A stretch of 64,000 nt of DNA from Elusimicrobiota bacterium (GCA_003151975.1 PLZD01000040.1:1-64000); one strand, 5' to 3'. Counted from the first letter of the stretch, positions 32,401 through 39,157 are shown. The notes: generated by a model not told the origin, from the letters alone. Translations and numbers: made by a program.

Positions 32401-35400
32401 CGCCGATTTCAAGGCGCTGCGCCGCGATCCGCAGGGCGAGCTGCTCGACTACTGGGCCGACCGCCTGCTCGACGACAAGTTCGCCGCCGACTTGGGTCCC
32501 GTGCTCGACCAGCTCGCGCCGAAAGATTCGGCGGCGGCGGCGGACCGGTTCGCGAAGCTCAAGGAAGGCATCTTCGTCCGGGCCGACCTCTACCGGACGG
32601 CCAAACAGACCGCGACCCAGGTTCTCAGCAAGGATTTCACGACGGAAGAGAAGCTCGACCTGTTGACGCGCAACGACGTCCAGGGCAAGCGCGAGGCCCT
32701 GCAGGAAAAGCTCACGGCCCTGCTCAAGTCCTTGGGCCAGCAAAACCCGGAGACCAACCCCGCCTGGGCCAAGCTGCTGGCCTTCGTGCGCTCGGACATA
32801 CAGGTCCAGCAGGCCGAGAGCGGCGAGGAGAGCGGGCACGCCCAGGACCTGGCCCGCGGCCTGCGCGACGCGTATTGGCACGCGATCCCGCCGGCCACCT
32901 ACGGCGTCGACGGCGCGTTTCACGATCTCGAGGCGCTCAAGGCCGACCTCGTCGAGAAGCGCGAGGCCCTGCTCGAGAGCTACCTGACCGACACCGACGA
33001 CAATCCCTCGCGCTTCCTGCTCAGGGACACCAAGCTTGACGAGTACTTGAAGGCCGAGCAGACCTTCGACGAGACCGTGGTCAAGACCTTCGGCAAGGAC
33101 GAGGTCAAGAACGATCCCGTGATGTACGCGGGGCTCGACGCGATGTACGACGTGCGCGGCGCGCTCTCGCGCGAGATCGACGGCACGCGTTCCGGGCGCG
33201 GCATGCGGGCCATCGACGCCTTGATCATGCTCGAGAAGGCTCGGCTCTCCGCGGCGCGCTGGAGCCATAAGTCTCCCTCGGAGATCGACCGCGTCACCGA
33301 GGCGCTCGAAAGCCTGCAGACGACCAAGGACCGCTGGCTCGGCAAGTCGACGGACTTGGCGCCGCTCTACGCGCTGACCCAGTACTCCCAGGACGGCAAG
33401 CGGCTGTGGACCATCGACGGCTGGATCACGACCGACGAGATGGAAGCCGCGAAGGCTTCGCCGCAGCATGAGCTGACGCTCCGGCTCGACACTCCCGACG
33501 GCAAGAAGGACGTCAAAGGCACGGTGACCTCCAAAGACGGCAAATGGTACGTCGACTACATCGACCCGGCGGCCAAGGAGCCCGTCACGAAGTCTCTCGA
33601 GATCTTCGGCGGCATCGACGCGGCGGAGCAGCAAAAGGACGCCGCCCAGAAGTCCACCGGCGACAACCGCCTGGCGCTCAACCTCTACGACCGCATGAAG
33701 AACAACGATTTCGCGGTCACCGGCCTCGATTCCAACGATTTTGCCGCGCTCAAGGGCGCCCCCGAGGGGTACAGCGTCGACGACATCTTCGGCCCGAACG
33801 GCAAGCACGCGCAGGGCCGCGTCTTCTTCTTCGCGGCGCCCCAGCCCGGCGAGTCCTCCAATCGCCTGCACGACCAGCTCCATCCCCTGACCGCGCTGCG
33901 CATGACGCCCGACAAGTACGTCATGGTCATCTACAACGGCAACACCGAGCTGTCTCGGGATCGCTTCCCGACGCTGGAGAGCGTGAAGGGCTCCGCCGAG
34001 CGCGGCGCCTTCTACCGGCTCTCGCTCTCGGCCAAGGGCGCCTCCGACATGATCGCCAAGGCCGAAGAAGCCAAGACGCTGCAGCTGCGCGAGGGCTGGG
34101 TCGACGTCAAGCTCAACAGCTTCGGCTTTTCCCGCGTCGATCAGGCCGATCAGGATTTTGAGAACGCCCGCGCCGCCATCCGCGCCGCGGAGTCCGACAA
34201 GCTCTCCCGCGAGTCGAGCAAGCCGGGCGCCGAGTCGCGCAAGCTCAGCGTCGCGGATTTCGCGGCCCAGCTCGAGAAGAACGTCGCGGCGAGCCCGGAC
34301 CTCGCGGCCGCGGCGGCGCGCCGCGACGCCAACCGCGGAAAAGCCTACACGGTCTCCGACCTCTATCAAAGCAAGGACGATTTCTCGGCGATCCAAAAAG
34401 CCTTCCACAACGCGGACCGGGACCTCGCGTCGGCGCGCAAGGACTTGGCCTCCGCCAACGAGAAGGAAATGGAAGCTCAAAAGGACGCCGACGCGAAGAA
34501 GAGCGTGGCCACAACCGCCAGCATCGAGTATCAGAAAGCCCAGACCGTCATCCGGCTCACGGAAGCCAAGGAGCTCGCGAAGACGATGAACCCCGAGAAG
34601 GACCAGGTCGCCTTCAAGTCCGAGCTCGACAAGCGCCTGGCCGCCAACAAGGATTTCAAGGCGGCCCAGGAGGCGTTCGATCCGATCGCCAAGGCTTACA
34701 CGAAGGCCGCCCAGGTGCTCAAGGACGCCAACGTCAAGACCATCAACGCCGTGAAGGCCGTCGAGGAGGCCAAGGCGATCCTCGAGCATTCCAAGACCTG
34801 GAGCCTCTATCAGAGCGATGACCTCGCGATCGCCCTGGACGCGCAAGGAGGTGTGCTGAGCGCGGCCGGCCACGCGATCTACGGAAACGCGCCCTTGTTC
34901 GAGCGCGTCGGCGACGGCCAGACCGTGCGGACCGTCACCGGAGAGCTGCTGGGCGCGGTCATAAACGACAAGGCCCAGCTCAAGGCGGCCTATCTCAGCC
35001 AGGACGAAATCGACAAGGCTGTCCCGAGCTGGACGATCAAGTCGGTCACGATGACCGGCAAGGAAGACAAAGTCGTCGACGGAAAGTCCGTCAAGCCGTT
35101 CTTCCGCCTGAGCCATTACGAAGCGACGGTGACCGAGAAAGATCAGCAGGTCCAAGAGCCCGTCCAACTCAGCCGCCGCTACATGCAGGAGCGCGTCGAA
35201 TCGGCCGACTCGAAGGTGACGCGCACCAAGTATTACGGCGTGATGCCGTGGAACTGGGGCAGCCTCCTGCTCGAGCTGCCGCGCGAGCTCATCGGCACGC
35301 CGATGGAGCTAGTCAACGGACGCGACCCGCGCCAAGAGCACTACCTGGGCCGGGTCTACATGTACAAGCTCGAGGGCGGCGACACCGAGCATCACGGCTT

Positions 35401-36514
35401 CTTCCGCTCGGTGGCGGGCGTCCTCGACGTGCTCGACCTGCTGCCCGATCACGTCGGCCGCTACTACGACCCGAGCCAGTTCCCGCCGACGGTGCAGATC
35501 GATTCTCCCTTAAAGCCTGGTCAGAACATCATGTCCAAGGACATGCGCTACACGGACAAGTCCAAGGGCGTCGACGAGGACATCCATTTCGGCGCCCAGG
35601 GCGCCCAGCGCGTCATGACTCAGGCCGCCGAGGACTTGTCGACGGCGCGCAACCGCACGCTGGCGCACTTCCACGGCGGCACCGAAGAGCTCATGATCGC
35701 GGCCTACCGCGGCCGCGGCCTTGATCCGCGTTACGGCAAAGACAAGCAGAATGGAATTTACGAAGAGTCCATGCGCACCGGCGCCGTAGGCGACGCCGCG
35801 GTGCAGAAGGCCTTGAGCGACCCGTCGGTGAGCAACGCGCCCGGCTCGGACGGCTCGGGCCAGGTCGTGCTTTCGGCCAAGCCCGACAACCTCGGCGTCG
35901 AGCAAGTCGAGAAGCGCGTCGACGTGATCCCCGGCGCGGATCAATATCAGGCGCAGGCCGACGCGCTCAAGGACGCGGCCGCCAAGAGCGCCGGTTCCGA
36001 GGCCGACGCGCGGGGCAAGGACGCCGCGCTGCGCACGGACTGGGCGAAGAGCCTCGACGCCTACGCCGGCACGATGGAAGACCGCTCGAAGCTCGACAAG
36101 GAGACCCAGAAGATTTGGGACCGCGTGCACGAGCTCGCGTGGCGCTTCTACGCCGAGGAGGCCTTCAAGGAGGACCTCGCGAAGGCGAAGGCCGTGGTGG
36201 ATTCTATTAAGGATCAGATTGATTTCTGGGGCAAGTATTTGAACCAACTCGAGGACGCGCTCGCGCATCGCCCGAAGGATCCGACCAAGCCCACCGATCC
36301 CAACAACCCGGACGATCCCGAAAACCCCTTCCCGGGCGGCCCGCGCGATCCCAGCGGCATGTTCTGGGCGCTCATGCTGTGCGTGCTGGCGATCGGCGCG
36401 CTGATTTCCTCGATCATCTGGGGCATCATCCGCGGCCGCAAGCCCGCTCCGGTCCCGCCTGTCGCGAAGCCCGTTCCTCCCGTCCAAACGACGCCCCAAA
36501 ATCCCGCGCCATAA
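20489..36514 (+). CDS. 5341-residue giant exported protein with TolC-like helical modules
   Basis: The start at ATG 20489 gives a proper signal peptide (MKLKVLPK, hydrophobic core to about 26); an upstream ATG at 20405 would bury it. In order: a disordered Ala/Pro/Val-rich region (about 30-215); two hydrophobic segments (about 221-317); a Lys/Glu/Pro-rich linker; a domain near 630-860; hydrophobic segments near 880-970; very long Gln/Asn/Ala-rich coiled coil (about 1180-2330); a predicted beta-rich part (about 2400-2830); and helical modules resembling TolC/outer-membrane efflux repeats near 2889, 3083 (strand RLPFYDP then helix) and 3325. More coiled coil follows to about 5270, then one transmembrane helix (about 5290-5312) and a Pro-rich tail. 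It may span or link the envelope layers. No catalytic motif is seen; function unknown. Confidence 0.8.
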   Translation: MKLKVLPKALSVLVSAALILMAPGPAAYEALAGEIKTTSGEIPKAPTPTAQVGVPAIGNIDVPVTPQTVAMPSVLETNAVPQELAANAVPVAAAEGAPALVMPAPLSQAQVEPAAPGAAKDASQGLKAGTESIGALQNGDAAKVLADPKAEKSGVLNWIFDRFKGGKKEDEAVVMGSEAAVAAQSNLAPATPRENPARPSVPAPLKTKPAAPAPKPAARNRPYRLIGVAAGTALAFAAFAAAPMVALALPIVGYGLGGAMKLVDPKSHIEEAGTGTGVVLGTLAAGALVFFGVMPLTYALAIPLAAAIIGYAVGAMTSKNSKADEAKIARREPTLSLPDAVKKMDAAHGIVAEKQAVLPEAPKQTEPAATPKPEEKKAEAIAPAAKIEEKKAEVPAAAKTEEENETLAPGKTPRSFKKLPADAREKTLDDLFAAKVKAQERARKIAKSAQLVSVAINLDDDRAHWIFTFRSKSRKITIYEKSSTSVRLKASEKTGPVLWNTRFQNAGTLEQAYTALKKEKHWFKPVRVELRPTWKGDPYYLFIDKDGREAKVPSAAQKKTPEPAPAPPADRGPPQTEPAPAGNQTPTVPPAVPTKSGPATNPAPPETKTPDTKPPETKPPAQEPPTAAKYNPISEGFFGFRWVKGIERTKPDGSKLGRLKATASASEIIDQIAWQFDIPRADVVALGKKLGFTEVSPAAQWFGVYDKLQQTNKAKRDHYDNEKHEGSVFGELFAHGLSYLPMPKSWKEKLRSTQGSFRKLSNRSYPPGLGGALLRLLEVHKHVVGAFFRFPYHLFDMFAYGYFRRNISFEFLHSAEDYLNIEKPGSAIKHLEAAMHEQARKGSGFFGTINGSPAGRTLNRWLITPIVSPLWTFIKRRGTMALFSAATMGVLGAIAPGLAIMSFSLTALPLVGPALVGLSHGLPVAVASFPLVGAFLAPVVAAATMALLKDMIVGRLLNTMLLSTAMTVTSVFPNALTQERIKMQEADPKVRPDRVVAAARVLKSGKFWWTLAKQNWNSFVGMVTVGAEIEGIMTYMHGIDATVSDTLGSKIPSLKGFDGFQKIGALVEKPAEWVDEGGVKHHNMIPFGGAITWGNTLLYKAETAVGYNLSDHIMWALNPSLRDAKVTAQQVIQMTTQRPDQAKAAKDKDKDGKVKPSVYDFDKDLFKKSPEEIKARIAELIKQSGGLEGEIKATKEWQAQLAARLKAAEQHVKDIEAKRESIPPLTDAERAEYARLMKELSGKRDEGYIDSKLAERHDILHPNGDDLAKLQQLKALKEYYDSAIGAPPNGGRTGYTDQLMVQQASLGALKEHLTALQSNRPTDRNEGKVAPVDAKVKDDLERTVTLIEKLRTEAQGEMANRDAVRQLLAVENKERNRALDDRRSGKEMFELHKNMSRLATVMDMALALNEINAAEKAITQMQQLLNQRLAAIQASQQQNQQNLNNANNQAGQIAQWTQQATATVNSDKASQQTMVTNEAEARGGVQRIGAFQSGVSGLIAQINASDKGQSATAAAEYQRRINLLPAVAQFRNDGVMRPGINPGAAGGFSMKQFTDLLAQVQGNIQTANNGVAQLPTVPVEFAGALIVLIPGPAVNVTNPTQAQTLQILADRDTYWAGQQTTIQNALTTVNKMLDPSNTATTTDEFGNVNPQSLPVWRGQQAALETQNQSQAQTLLSQVDALASDVNAKLGATLPPLSGLPLASLQTALQSYATKVQAVTIPNTQTPDVNAASLEILEIAQLLPQAAHNVIIWSQADGTIKQIDNATANTLPTTQAKLNEMVQMFNNIVADDAADVAFVKGTSGESSQALINRKTDLLKNKILVPLNDAQTLLQSVLIPYQQSSIDSAQSNPNQPLDELFTAQLNLINQTQSLYNTTVPWAVTTHGGANGNAADSHTHIAAWRTTLQNNLNGYTDSSGNKIEGLLQYQTEVNNRKDPNYAGTENLYGETQPYSLPKKIVQYTAEEVTRASAINTDDAQINAILTQIQTLSNGQYNMASYMLPTGITPDAAGVAKANAVVNANTITNLAAQLKTIGNAATGSGGLTIGLSGGNGTVPVGTQPPITVTNAQKISLLALDAARRLAPSALQINNPSDTSASYAFARLIYANAVVTAAQTALAPGGEVDQATKFINDGIKAVNDAIANTQAEDAYVNSNGTGETPDHVFAREVGSYTELDTFLKEGVSFFGYLTTQDQGAFSTINQINTYYSSLQQIYSGGQTVNGGEMQGYQQMSAALQSTLTSLEADRSKVTSWLSQLDDPHDSALRRINENISDLQVKTRSVLEANVKYHDLEDQVSRSENILKSELTQVDEQQNILKDILAKNDLQDKLPPDLVARIDKLRLGRGMWEMGSGSGADASAAIVIKKSEFGHFVDSVLGLFAAQNPDQNLGAIKSDILSNPSSLAGLIPNSRVVDFGDNADGFYMVYQSNFAVPGGLNTGTWVTLGNVAKVWGNNVSVTGYQFGSPPEVQSVDGASNAPYGDKGVEVQIESLQGKNYVNYLNIDLHRFAFSIPPDNGITNQAQQSRMMIFDDYAVMLFGDKLYVGLAGFGDFALDNPGTNPYYYGGNFKTSLKLTEVMSLNAEQQVLFAKDPRTFMQQVNLDFTGYNPDLNQNFNITANGANKNYERTQVGPSFNIQRLLDGANKNPNSDAFTMDLFFANTSGTDDINQQSIGASILKGFTLRDDSGKPWMVIQNKTTGELGTQYNTLTDRLSVTLPNQGIVVSGQGQILGTAQAYYGEISKKLGDNATVALGYGSPYVGMNNRLSLTMNTSFTLGQLWQSVVDHSKEDLKGGATLKEYNHQLDDFFKAKPGEKPAKSVEELKRVFEQDVARKLIEQGIGTTTRDIEELRKAGAIMDNTRVKAMVGYVTNPISNDPTDLAIGGGFTAGTMTELTLTKTQKALIESKSQSLYRDGLDLQERMLDLTKRWQGSVAAIAQAQWDLKMAGYIVNNAPNEAIRKEAEVTASEATERLHQAVIDYNVLSGRNPTDATPFDNLNSADLEALMKEIKKTIEAPDRFKSILHSLDPQELAKATGEGKYDVMDDKDKTLKDRYHSNPFNLIDWIPFIDRFTVGIGAQISDSLSNQSLELGGSIRLPFYDPTSKAADHAYVLETKATIQQMKQAYLDRSLKTQQEIQEARLWKISADAARPALPGAIRDLSNAIRAYRNGLIGPTQLRQAFASWHWYVTNILDADNKAAVADAWAATDESFSKPPDHDPKTMHITSLDQAAQEAFSRSHTREELVLREQSAEEMTKSNDHRIQKAFLDLHVGYGLTATGVGFLPQLGITGIPITPIFGFEFKPEELRELQQQEGQGQTEYYKALQGKLEAGLAVQFYQNVVAMDASARSINVMDGKLLPDLEAAASRAKQAGNSTDAIAAQRKYDAAVMRREQAGLALKQSMSTINYLLGRGADSPLSLDITPDQALASLKEILARVKPVDAQQRVLDARVKTARAVQVMADKDLKKEQLAMEPVSIVVRSLGRLFSALGADTTGDPNVRAAAEVQRLTEERARDDFEKNRQIQLSQVRAQADETASEIARLKQTDAESELRMLALKDRAKTLQADLLALGEGEGASFSRSYERAPGSFTDLKNRLEEKERGISAKPNTGDIDLLDPETLIHQAQGFARYYYARETLGRVPIDKSYAEGWIEVRLRSADTPPETLLRLAELQKQKANNLYSNDLEGATSKADILLADFEANVRMLRWVDGTRPNWMRTEDHDKFRQDINQKLTAEKDQIAALLALDPNTSLDALTALVPQDPTGSTDLKALSDQFLKQIQDTQIERIRQTLFDGGLPAEFGNADDLMNQIKANTLAERMSYKGFTPVAAFGVFRDTKVGGLFLEAPDVRLIQRGLENILSDVLRKDLQSTGRLQELTLKMNQLMSRVEDGSHELEKRRELITAAEADYRAQMGRALQSHDMKEVDAARERVVAAWLAFSDQMVRTKSDFISLVTELEALNEGKSTMLRPLSAGPSADFKALRRDPQGELLDYWADRLLDDKFAADLGPVLDQLAPKDSAAAADRFAKLKEGIFVRADLYRTAKQTATQVLSKDFTTEEKLDLLTRNDVQGKREALQEKLTALLKSLGQQNPETNPAWAKLLAFVRSDIQVQQAESGEESGHAQDLARGLRDAYWHAIPPATYGVDGAFHDLEALKADLVEKREALLESYLTDTDDNPSRFLLRDTKLDEYLKAEQTFDETVVKTFGKDEVKNDPVMYAGLDAMYDVRGALSREIDGTRSGRGMRAIDALIMLEKARLSAARWSHKSPSEIDRVTEALESLQTTKDRWLGKSTDLAPLYALTQYSQDGKRLWTIDGWITTDEMEAAKASPQHELTLRLDTPDGKKDVKGTVTSKDGKWYVDYIDPAAKEPVTKSLEIFGGIDAAEQQKDAAQKSTGDNRLALNLYDRMKNNDFAVTGLDSNDFAALKGAPEGYSVDDIFGPNGKHAQGRVFFFAAPQPGESSNRLHDQLHPLTALRMTPDKYVMVIYNGNTELSRDRFPTLESVKGSAERGAFYRLSLSAKGASDMIAKAEEAKTLQLREGWVDVKLNSFGFSRVDQADQDFENARAAIRAAESDKLSRESSKPGAESRKLSVADFAAQLEKNVAASPDLAAAAARRDANRGKAYTVSDLYQSKDDFSAIQKAFHNADRDLASARKDLASANEKEMEAQKDADAKKSVATTASIEYQKAQTVIRLTEAKELAKTMNPEKDQVAFKSELDKRLAANKDFKAAQEAFDPIAKAYTKAAQVLKDANVKTINAVKAVEEAKAILEHSKTWSLYQSDDLAIALDAQGGVLSAAGHAIYGNAPLFERVGDGQTVRTVTGELLGAVINDKAQLKAAYLSQDEIDKAVPSWTIKSVTMTGKEDKVVDGKSVKPFFRLSHYEATVTEKDQQVQEPVQLSRRYMQERVESADSKVTRTKYYGVMPWNWGSLLLELPRELIGTPMELVNGRDPRQEHYLGRVYMYKLEGGDTEHHGFFRSVAGVLDVLDLLPDHVGRYYDPSQFPPTVQIDSPLKPGQNIMSKDMRYTDKSKGVDEDIHFGAQGAQRVMTQAAEDLSTARNRTLAHFHGGTEELMIAAYRGRGLDPRYGKDKQNGIYEESMRTGAVGDAAVQKALSDPSVSNAPGSDGSGQVVLSAKPDNLGVEQVEKRVDVIPGADQYQAQADALKDAAAKSAGSEADARGKDAALRTDWAKSLDAYAGTMEDRSKLDKETQKIWDRVHELAWRFYAEEAFKEDLAKAKAVVDSIKDQIDFWGKYLNQLEDALAHRPKDPTKPTDPNNPDDPENPFPGGPRDPSGMFWALMLCVLAIGALISSIIWGIIRGRKPAPVPPVAKPVPPVQTTPQNPAP

Positions 36515-36528
36515 CGCGCGCGTTGTAG

Positions 36529-36534
36529 TATAAT
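36529..36534 (+). promoter_or_regulatory. -10 box TATAAT, near-leaderless
   Basis: A perfect TATAAT between the giant's stop (36514) and the ATG at 36546, 11 nt from that ATG. GGAG lies directly before the ATG but would be at the very 5' end of the mRNA. Confidence 0.55.
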
Positions 36535-36545
36535 CGGCAGGAGAC

Positions 36546-37784
36546 ATGGAAACTCGCGCCTCTTGCCTTTTGCTCTGCGCGTTTGCTCTGGCGGCGTCCG
36601 CCGGAGCGGCTGATTTTGCCGCGACCCACGAAGGCCGCGCGACCGCCGCGGTGCCCCTGATCACTCCCGGTTTCTCGTCGACGCTGCAGCTTCAGCGCGG
36701 GCTCGGGACCTCCGGCCTCGACACCGTGACCGACAAGATCATGAGCCTGCCCGGCGCCGTGGAACTGCGACAGTTGGGCGCCGCGATGATGGGCTTTAAG
36801 AACGCGCCGCAGAGTATTCCCGCGCTGCCGCAGTCGGCCGTCGTCTCGGGCCCGGCCTTCACGCCGCTGGAATTTTCTCCCCAGTCGGATGCGATCCGCA
36901 TGAATCCTCCGTCGGAGGAAACCTTGACGCCCGCGCTCAAGCGCCTTCAGCGCGAGATCGCGCAAAAGACCGAGCGCTTGCAGGGCCCCATCGAGACCAT
37001 CTCGAAGACCGGCGCTTCCGCGGCGTCTCCCGACGAACTGCATCGCCTCGGCGGCGAGATTTGGGACACCATGGCGGCGCGCGGCGGGAATTCGGAACTC
37101 GGCGTCAAGGCGGGAAATTTGGGCGGGGGCGCTTCCGCTGGACTCGCGAATGAGCAAACGCCGACCGTTTCGGAGAATCTGCTCTCGCGCTCCAGCGGCG
37201 GAGAGTTTAGCTCGGAACGCGGGTCCGCGAATCTCAGTGAGGCGTCCTCGGTGGAATCGGGGGGACTTAAGACTTCCGGATTGTCCTCGCAGCCGGGAGA
37301 TTCGGCGTCCGCGCAGACTACCGTCGGGGAGCTTCAAGAATCTCGCCCGCGCGGCGTGGCGCTGCTCGCGATGGACGTCGTCGGGCAGAGTTTGATTTTG
37401 TCGGAGAAGGGGCCGGCCGTCGACGCTTCGCGCGAGGCCGCGGAAGAGGTCTTCAGCGCGCTGGCGGCCGGCAACGAGGCCTTCGACGCGGTGCCGCGCG
37501 CAGGCTCGTCATCGAGCGCCTACGACCGATTTAATCAGAAGACGCTCCAAGGCTTCACCGGCGATGCGGGAGATCTCTCCGCGCATTCCGGCGTTTCGAC
37601 GACGCTTTCGGCGGGCGCGATCGTCGAGAGATTGCTTTCTTTGGTTCAGCAGAAATCGACGAAACTAACGGCGCCGCGCTCAGGCTCGTTGGTTTCGACG
37701 CCGACGGGCCCCGGCCTCTGGTCTTGGGCCGCGCTTCTGCCTTTGCTTCTGCTGGCCGCGTCGACTTTGCCCGAATTTCGCTAG
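36546..37784 (+). CDS. Secreted low-complexity protein with C-terminal membrane anchor
   Basis: The 412-residue product has a signal peptide (hydrophobic core about 8-20, AGA near 19-21) and a Ser/Gly/Ala/Glu-rich, mostly disordered body with one helical segment (about 123-150). The extreme C-terminus is a hydrophobic stretch of about 16 residues (after a TPTGPG turn) ending in a short PEFR tail. A C-terminal TM followed by a few residues including Arg resembles CTERM-type sorting/anchoring tails in general layout; no known consensus is matched. The phrase GPAFTPL recurs as GPALTPL in the next gene, suggesting related N-terminal regions. Function unknown. Confidence 0.7.
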   Translation: METRASCLLLCAFALAASAGAADFAATHEGRATAAVPLITPGFSSTLQLQRGLGTSGLDTVTDKIMSLPGAVELRQLGAAMMGFKNAPQSIPALPQSAVVSGPAFTPLEFSPQSDAIRMNPPSEETLTPALKRLQREIAQKTERLQGPIETISKTGASAASPDELHRLGGEIWDTMAARGGNSELGVKAGNLGGGASAGLANEQTPTVSENLLSRSSGGEFSSERGSANLSEASSVESGGLKTSGLSSQPGDSASAQTTVGELQESRPRGVALLAMDVVGQSLILSEKGPAVDASREAAEEVFSALAAGNEAFDAVPRAGSSSSAYDRFNQKTLQGFTGDAGDLSAHSGVSTTLSAGAIVERLLSLVQQKSTKLTAPRSGSLVSTPTGPGLWSWAALLPLLLLAASTLPEFR

Positions 37785-37797
37785 GCGCGAATTCCCG

Positions 37798-37826
37798 CTG
37801 ACAAAATCCGTTTCCGGGGCTATACT
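37798..37826 (+). promoter_or_regulatory. Promoter CTGACA-17-TATACT, leaderless
   Basis: CTGACA at 37798-37803, a 17-bp spacer and TATACT at 37821-37826. The ATG at 37833 is 6 nt after the -10 box, so the predicted start site coincides with the A of ATG. Confidence 0.75.
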
Positions 37827-37832
37827 TCGCGT

Positions 37833-38957
37833 ATGGCCGTGTCGCGCGGACTGAAGACCCTCGGCGTCCTGCTTCTGGCTTCTTCGGCGTGGGGCGTCAC
37901 CGAGCAGGGCCCCAAGGACGTGACGCTCCCGCAGCCCCAGGCGATTCCGTCGGGGCCCGCGCTCACGCCTTTGTCTCCCATCGCGATCGATCTCGCGGCC
38001 GTTCCCGCGGCCAATCTCGCGCTGGATCCTCCGGCTCTTCGCCCGACGGAGATTCCGCTGCAGCCGCAGTCCCCTTCGATTCAGAACGAAATCCACGGCG
38101 CGTCCGGGATCGGCAAAGTCGAGGAGGCGCCCGCCGCCGCGCCGGAGAACTCGCCGCCCATCGAGGAGCTCGCGTCCGCCAGCGCGGAGAAATTCGACCT
38201 CGCCCATTTCTCTCGTGGTGCTGAAACCTTTCTCGCGGCGCCGGGCGACTATCGCCAAGGGCTGGCCGAACGCCGAGTCCCTCGGGTCGAGATTAAGGGG
38301 GTCGTGAGTCTCGAGGGCTCTTCGGGAGCGGTGTTCGCAGGCGAACTCGACGGCCATGCCATCGCCGTGAAGACTTACGGCGCCCTGAGCAAAGAAGATT
38401 GGCCGAGCGTCGTGGGGTATTTCCGCAACGAGATCGCGATGGCGGCGGCGATGTCCCGCGTGCTGGGCCCCAAAGGGATGGCGCCCAAGTCTTACGGCGA
38501 GGTCGACATCGGCGAAAGAGGAAATCCATCTCTGGGCATGGAGCTCATCAAAGGCACGGATCCCGACCGCCTGACCGCGCGCGCGGCGGTGAAGCTCATA
38601 ACGCCGGAGACGATCCGGCAAGCCGCCGAGGGCATTCGTCTTCTGCGGGAGGCGGGACTCGGCGGCGGCGACTCGCCTCAACCGCTGGTCCTCACCCGCG
38701 ACCAGATCGTCAACGGCGTGCGCCGCAAAGCCGGCGACATCGTCTTTATGGATGCCGGCGGGTTGGGGACCGATCCGAAGAAGTGGAAGGCGCCCGAGGA
38801 TGAGGCTCAATTCCTGGCGTTCTGCCTCTTGCGCGCGCGAGAGCTCGCCGCGACGCGCCCCAACGAGCTGCTCGGCGACGAAGTCCTTTCGGCGGAGGCC
38901 ATCGCGAGCCTCAGCGCGCGCGCCAAGAAGCTCGTTCGCGCGATCCTTAAGCCCTGA
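37833..38957 (+). CDS. Exported protein-kinase-like protein
   Basis: The 374-residue product has a signal peptide (about 21 residues, ending SSAWG), a Pro-rich linker (about 25-110) and a protein-kinase-like fold. A Gly-rich loop (SSGAVFAG, about 164-171) leads to AVK with Lys180 as the ATP-binding lysine. A helix with Glu (NEIAMAAAM) follows, then a hinge near GMELIKG. GGGDSPQP contains Asp280 at the place of the catalytic HRD/HGD Asp, and DAG at 307-309 replaces DFG. This is closer to atypical or small-molecule kinases (HGDxHPxN type) than to classical Ser/Thr kinases. Location outside the cytoplasm is odd because ATP is scarce there. It could be a pseudokinase or act on the neighbouring exported proteins (inference). 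Confidence 0.7.
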   Translation: MAVSRGLKTLGVLLLASSAWGVTEQGPKDVTLPQPQAIPSGPALTPLSPIAIDLAAVPAANLALDPPALRPTEIPLQPQSPSIQNEIHGASGIGKVEEAPAAAPENSPPIEELASASAEKFDLAHFSRGAETFLAAPGDYRQGLAERRVPRVEIKGVVSLEGSSGAVFAGELDGHAIAVKTYGALSKEDWPSVVGYFRNEIAMAAAMSRVLGPKGMAPKSYGEVDIGERGNPSLGMELIKGTDPDRLTARAAVKLITPETIRQAAEGIRLLREAGLGGGDSPQPLVLTRDQIVNGVRRKAGDIVFMDAGGLGTDPKKWKAPEDEAQFLAFCLLRARELAATRPNELLGDEVLSAEAIASLSARAKKLVRAILKP

Positions 38958-39078
38958 CGACGATCGTCAAGTTTCGAATCCTAGTCCCGCAGGCAAACCC
39001 ATCTTTCTGACTTGCCGAAAAGCCTCTTGTGTCCTCGGGGCCTCGTCGGTGAGTGGAACTTTTTACCCACCTCAATCG

Positions 39079-39157
39079 TATACTCATTATGGCCAACCCC
39101 AAGCCCTTGACGGTAAGGTATATACGTGGTATAACTTTATTGGGAGCGCCGTGCTGA
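39079..39157 (+). other. Possible 22-codon leader ORF with TATACT box
   Basis: TATACT (39079-39084) is followed 4 nt later by ATG at 39089, opening a 22-codon ORF whose TGA (39155-39157) overlaps the GTG start of the toxin gene (39151). It could be a leader that couples translation to the toxin, or chance. The 38958-39078 stretch before it shows nothing recognisable. Confidence 0.25.
39107..39135 (+). promoter_or_regulatory. Promoter TTGACG-17-TATAAC (extended -10)
   Basis: TTGACG at 39107-39112 and TATAAC at 39130-39135, 17 bp apart, with TG one base upstream of the -10. It drives the toxin-antitoxin pair. Confidence 0.65.

Noticed and set aside
23270-35167. Several minus-strand frames of 500-1200 codons opposite the 5341-residue giant
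   Set aside because: Same cause: antisense frames to a GC-rich gene with a strong third-position bias. No start with promoter or ribosome site, and no recognisable domain.
38752-39150. Upstream extension of the toxin frame
   Set aside because: It overlaps the kinase-like gene and lacks family features. The toxin start at 39151 gives the normal length of 90 residues.
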